From NCBI GenBank assembly GCA_031275525.1, contig JAISOP010000265.1, positions 1 to 8,322 of the forward strand: a stretch of 8,322 nucleotides of DNA, written 5' to 3'. The notes below the pieces were generated by a model. The model was not told the origin of the DNA, did not search any database, and saw only the letters and a program-made list of their open reading frames with translations. Positions 5,901 to 8,322 of this stretch are shown piece by piece. Made by a program: the position numbers and the translations under genes. Position 1 is the stretch's first letter. Every line of letters starts with the position of its first letter. This DNA is from Tannerella sp. GTDB taxonomy: Bacteria > Bacteroidota > Bacteroidia > Bacteroidales > Tannerellaceae.

Positions 5901-6028
5901 GGTATGGTTTTGTATATGACCGGTTCTGTGCAGTTCTGTTCCACCGAGGCTTAAAAGACCTAAAAGACCTAAAAGGCCTAAAAGACTTAAAATCTTCGAT
6001 CTGTTCCCTGAATGCACAAAACCATGCC
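5901..6028. repeat. 13-bp inverted repeat enclosing 102 nt
   Basis: GGTATGGTTTTGT (5901-5913) and ACAAAACCATGCC (6016-6028) are reverse complements except for one T-G wobble. The enclosed stretch holds the 9-bp tandem repeat at 5952-5996. It begins directly after the last ATTAG of the hairpin array, so it may be the outer part of the same element or a separate small element. Confidence 0.65.
5952..5996 (+). repeat. 9-bp tandem repeat, five copies
   Basis: Copies are TAAAAGACC (5952-5960), TAAAAGACC (5961-5969), TAAAAGGCC (5970-5978), TAAAAGACT (5979-5987) and TAAAATCTT (5988-5996). From memory this TAAAAGACY microsatellite type recurs in Bacteroidales intergenic DNA. No function can be read from it. 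Confidence 0.85.
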
Positions 6029-6083
6029 GCACAAAGTATAGCTTGTCGGATGGTGAAAAAAGAACTGCCTATTTTTGCTGAAA

Positions 6084-6116
6084 GTAATACGCTTCTACCG
6101 GAATGTGTTACCTTTG
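6084..6116 (+). promoter_or_regulatory. -7 promoter box and overlapping dyad before the nickel gene cluster
   Basis: TACCTTTG (6109-6116) fits the Bacteroidetes -7 consensus TAnnTTTG; transcription would start near 6123 and leave an A/T-rich leader of about 26 nt to the ATG at 6149. No good TTTG box is found at the -33 position, so an activator may be needed. An imperfect dyad GTAATAC (6084-6090) / GTGTTAC (6105-6111), with 14 nt between and one wobble, covers the spacer and overlaps the -7 box, a plausible repressor site. Which regulator would bind is unknown; nickel sensing is only suggested by the downstream genes. Confidence 0.55.
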
Positions 6117-6148
6117 TCGTGTGTTTTTTATGTCAAAAAAAATATTTC

Positions 6149-6832
6149 ATGGAACAATTACCAATCATCGTACTGCTGCTGTACGCATTGTATGAAGGAC
6201 TGATTCACGCTTTCGAGGCCGACCATGTCCTGGCGGTGACGAACATCGTGTCGCAACGCAGCAAAATCCTCCCCGCGCTCAAGGACGGTATTTTCTGGGG
6301 GCTGGGACATACCTCCACCATTTTCCTGATAGGGATCCTCATGATTCTCTTCAAGGTGAATATCCCCGAACACTCATTTTCGTACTTCGAGGCGGCCGTC
6401 GGGGCGATGCTGATACTCGTCGCCTCCTACCGTTTCTACATCTTCGTGCGCGACGAACAAACCGTGTTTCACACGCACCGCCGCGAACACGCGGGCGAGA
6501 ACCGCCACCCCCACGTGCATGTACACCTGAAGGGAAACACCTTGCACCGGACCTCCTACGGCATCGGCCTCGTCCACGGGCTGGCGGGCAGTGGTATGCT
6601 GGTGGCGCTCGTGATGACGCAGATCGGAACCCTTGCGGACAGCTTCCTGTATCTGCTCATTTTCGGCATCGGTTCCATCGCCGGCATGGCGCTGGTGGCC
6701 GGCGTGTTCAGCATCCCGTTTTCAAAGAAACTCATGCATTCAAGGTTCTTGCGCACGGTGCTGGTGCTCCTGTCCTCCGTCCTGTGTTTCGCGTATGGGT
6801 GTTACGTGATTTATGAAAACCTGTTTGCCTGA
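6149..6832 (+). CDS. Nickel transporter, UreH / NiCoT-like membrane protein
   Basis: This is an inner-membrane permease likely importing nickel (cobalt possible). The 227-residue protein shows the NiCoT/UreH signature H-x4-DH in an early membrane helix: H20, D25 and H26 in LIHAFEADHVLAVTN. It also has the second motif LGHTST (52-57) and a matching second half starting GLVHGLAGSG (140-149). About six hydrophobic segments are visible, near 4-20, 47-70, 77-100, 136-160, 163-190 and 200-224. A cytoplasm-type loop at 108-133 has eight histidines (H108, 110, 114, 120, 122, 124, 126, 133), probably for metal binding. The frame is open farther upstream to an ATG at 6050, but the promoter box lies within that extension and the conserved protein begins MEQLPIIV, so 6149 is chosen. 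It lies 2 nt before larE, so its nickel most likely serves the lar cofactor pathway. Substrate inferred from motif and context. Confidence 0.87.
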   Translation: MEQLPIIVLLLYALYEGLIHAFEADHVLAVTNIVSQRSKILPALKDGIFWGLGHTSTIFLIGILMILFKVNIPEHSFSYFEAAVGAMLILVASYRFYIFVRDEQTVFHTHRREHAGENRHPHVHVHLKGNTLHRTSYGIGLVHGLAGSGMLVALVMTQIGTLADSFLYLLIFGIGSIAGMALVAGVFSIPFSKKLMHSRFLRTVLVLLSSVLCFAYGCYVIYENLFA

Positions 6833-6834
6833 AG

Positions 6835-7617
6835 ATGGACAAACTGGAAAAACTGAAACAAACCGTTGCTTCCTACGGGAAACTTTGCGTTGCCTATTCC
6901 GGGGGAGTAGATTCCTCCTTCCTTGTCCACGTAGCCCACGACGTACTGGGCGACAGCGCCCTGGCCGTGCTGATAGACTCTCCGGTACTGGCGCAGCGCG
7001 ACCGGGCAACGGCGATTGACCTCCTCGAACGCCTGGGCATACGCTACGAAGTGGTGGAAGAAAACCCCTTCGCCTCGCCCGGCTTTGCCGAAAACAGCCG
7101 GATGCGCTGCTATTTCTGCAAAAGAAACAATTACACCCTGATCGCCGGAGTGGCCCGCCGGTACGGTATTGCGCACATCGCCGACGGTCAGAATGCCGAC
7201 GATGCCCGGTCGCCCCACCGTCCGGGGATGAAGGCCGGCCGCGAACTGGGCGTCGTCAGTCCGCTGGTTGACTGCGGGCTGACGAAGGACGATATCCGCC
7301 GGTACAGTCGCGAACTGGGCGTAGCGACGTGGAACAAACCGGCCAACGCCTGCCTCTCCTCACGTATTCCCTACGGGACGGAGATTACGAAGGAACGCCT
7401 GTCGGTCGTCGAAGCGGCCGAAGAGACGTTGCGTCGGCGCGGGATGGAAGGCTGCCGCGTGCGCTGGCACGGCAATATCGCCCGCATCGAAGCTCCGCGC
7501 GAATACTTCGACGAAATACTCCGCACGCCGGAAATAAGCAGCGAAATCAAGTCGCTGGGATTTACGTACATCACGCTCGACCTCGAAGGTTTCCGTAGCG
7601 GCAGCATGAATGAATGA
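6835..7617 (+). CDS. larE: LarE, ATP-dependent sulfurtransferase of nickel-pincer nucleotide synthesis
   Basis: LarE adenylates the carboxylates of the dicarboxypyridine mononucleotide made by LarB and converts them to thiocarboxylates, giving the ligand that LarC loads with nickel. The 260-residue length is typical. The N-terminal PP-loop SGGVDSS (22-28) binds ATP. The conserved cysteine C173 in NACLSSRIPYG corresponds to C176 of Lactobacillus plantarum LarE, which gives up its sulfur there. R208 and R210 in CRVRWHG match the phosphate-binding arginines. In addition C92 and C95 (RCYFCK) form a CxxC pair; LarE proteins with three such cysteines, as in Thermotoga maritima, carry a [4Fe-4S] cluster and can turn over, so that is the likely type here. 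It starts 2 nt after the transporter gene and ends 7 nt before larB. Related PP-loop enzymes (QueC, NAD synthetase) lack this cysteine and arginine pattern. Confidence 0.93.
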   Translation: MDKLEKLKQTVASYGKLCVAYSGGVDSSFLVHVAHDVLGDSALAVLIDSPVLAQRDRATAIDLLERLGIRYEVVEENPFASPGFAENSRMRCYFCKRNNYTLIAGVARRYGIAHIADGQNADDARSPHRPGMKAGRELGVVSPLVDCGLTKDDIRRYSRELGVATWNKPANACLSSRIPYGTEITKERLSVVEAAEETLRRRGMEGCRVRWHGNIARIEAPREYFDEILRTPEISSEIKSLGFTYITLDLEGFRSGSMNE

Positions 7618-7624
7618 CAAGGAT

Positions 7625-8322
7625 ATGGACATAAGAAAATTACTGGAAGAGGTAAAAGCGGGCGCCGTCCCGGTGGAAGAGGCCGAAGCGCGGTTGAAAA
7701 CCCAGCCGTTCGACGACCTCGGATATGCCGTCGTTGACCATCACCGCCGGATACGCAACGGTTGTCCGGAGGTGATTTACTGCGCAGGAAAGACCGTCGC
7801 ACAAATCGAAGGGATTATCGAAAACATGCTCACGCGCGACAGCAACGTATTAGCCACCAGAGCGCCGGAAGATGTGGCGCAGGCCATTTTGAAACGCTAT
7901 CCCGAAGCGGAATGGAATCCTTCGGCACGTACCGTCGTCATCCGTCGGCAGGCGGTGGAGAAAACGGGTGGCGGCAAGATACTGGTCGTCACGGCGGGCA
8001 CGTCCGACATCCCGGTGGCCGACGAAGCCGTCGTCACCGCCGAATTTCTCGGCAACGAAGTCGAACGGCTGTGCGACGTCGGCGTGGCCGGGCTTCACCG
8101 CCTGCTGGCCAAGCTCGACCTCATTGCCTCTGCCCGCGTGATTATCGTCATTGCCGGCATGGAAGGCGCCTTGGCCAGCGTCATAGGCGGCCTGACCGAC
8201 AAACCGGTCATCGCCGTACCAACCAGCGTCGGCTACGGCGCCAGTTTCGGCGGCCTGTCGGCCTTGCTCTCCATGCTCAACTCCTGCGCCAACGGCGTCG
8301 CCGTAGTCAACATCGACAATGG
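7625..8322 (+). CDS. larB: LarB, pyridinium-3,5-biscarboxylic acid mononucleotide synthase (3' end outside window)
   Basis: LarB carboxylates and hydrolyses nicotinic acid adenine dinucleotide to pyridinium-3,5-dicarboxylate mononucleotide, the first committed step to the nickel-pincer cofactor. The frame is open for 232 codons to the window edge; family members are about 245-255 residues, so some 15-20 are missing. The N-terminal part has LGYAVVDHHR (32-41) and GCPEVIYCAGKT (46-57). The C-terminal half is the PurE-like (AIR carboxylase) domain, with VTAGTSD (122-128), E180 in IAGMEGAL, PTSVGYG (199-205) and C221 in LNSCANG. C221 is the residue that forms the covalent adduct with the pyridinium ring in L. 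plantarum LarB, and E180 also falls at the same number there as I recall it. It follows larE by 7 nt, in the same operon. PurE itself is shorter and lacks the N-terminal part. LarC is expected to follow. Confidence 0.93.
   Translation, partial: MDIRKLLEEVKAGAVPVEEAEARLKTQPFDDLGYAVVDHHRRIRNGCPEVIYCAGKTVAQIEGIIENMLTRDSNVLATRAPEDVAQAILKRYPEAEWNPSARTVVIRRQAVEKTGGGKILVVTAGTSDIPVADEAVVTAEFLGNEVERLCDVGVAGLHRLLAKLDLIASARVIIVIAGMEGALASVIGGLTDKPVIAVPTSVGYGASFGGLSALLSMLNSCANGVAVVNIDN

Noticed and set aside
5561..6148. Type III toxin-antitoxin RNA repeats (ToxI-like)
   Set aside because: Tandem structured repeats before a gene fit superficially, but the next gene is a six-segment nickel transporter, not a ToxN-type endoribonuclease, and has its own promoter.
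6050..6148. Extra 33 N-terminal residues of the nickel transporter
   Set aside because: The extension is not hydrophobic like the family start, contains the promoter -7 box, and the conserved protein begins at 6149.
5350..6148. tRNA or other classical RNA gene in the long gap
   Set aside because: No cloverleaf arms, T-loop sequence or known riboswitch core could be found; only the repeats described.
270..8098. Long open frames on the - strand and in other + frames
   Set aside because: They lie opposite or inside clearly recognised genes in GC-rich DNA, where stop codons are rare, and show no recognisable family sequence.

Overview
The window looks like chromosomal DNA from a member of the Bacteroidales (phylum Bacteroidota) with a fairly GC-rich genome. 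Two sites match the Bacteroidetes promoter pattern (a -7 box TAnnTTTG, in one case with an upstream TTTG box about 20 nt away), starts lie in AT-rich leaders without clear Shine-Dalgarno sequences, and the protein sequences read like Bacteroidales homologues. All genes I can support are on the + strand. I cannot name the genus.

Layout. (1) Positions 1-2630 are the 3' part of a tryptophan operon: the end of trpD, then trpC, trpF and trpA, packed with 1-3 nt gaps or a 20-nt overlap. Together they take anthranilate to indole via phosphoribosyl-anthranilate and indole-glycerol phosphate. trpB is not beside trpA; in many Bacteroidales it lies at the front of the operon. (2) Positions 2631-2789 hold a stem-loop and a well-formed promoter. 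(3) Positions 2790-4010 encode a fold-type I PLP aminotransferase. A 7-bp tandem repeat runs through its stop codon and supplies its last residues, and a GC-rich inverted repeat follows. (4) Positions 4096-5349 encode a LolC/E (FtsX/MacB-like) ABC transporter permease.

(5) Positions 5350-6148 are about 800 nt without an intact gene and are the most unusual part. They begin with a remnant of a glycoside hydrolase family 28 (polygalacturonase-like) gene. Next comes a mirror-symmetric array: ten short hairpins on a strict 23-nt period, five on each side of a 28-bp inverted repeat with a 58-nt loop that contains nine consecutive Cs. Every hairpin can be drawn with a 4-nt loop whose second base is C on the + strand. 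The stem sequences of the left and right halves are unrelated, while the geometry and the 5-nt linker are kept (AATGC on the left, its reverse complement GCATT on the right). Downstream, a 13-bp inverted repeat encloses a 9-bp tandem repeat.

(6) Positions 6149-8322 are a nickel gene cluster: a UreH/NiCoT-like nickel transporter with a histidine-rich loop, then larE, then larB (cut by the window end). LarB carboxylates the pyridinium ring of nicotinic acid adenine dinucleotide, LarE installs sulfur, and LarC (not in the window) would insert nickel to give the nickel-pincer nucleotide cofactor first known from lactate racemase. A dedicated nickel importer as first gene of the unit fits that job. 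LarE has a CxxC pair plus the conserved sulfur-site cysteine, which suggests the iron-sulfur, catalytic type rather than the self-sacrificing type.
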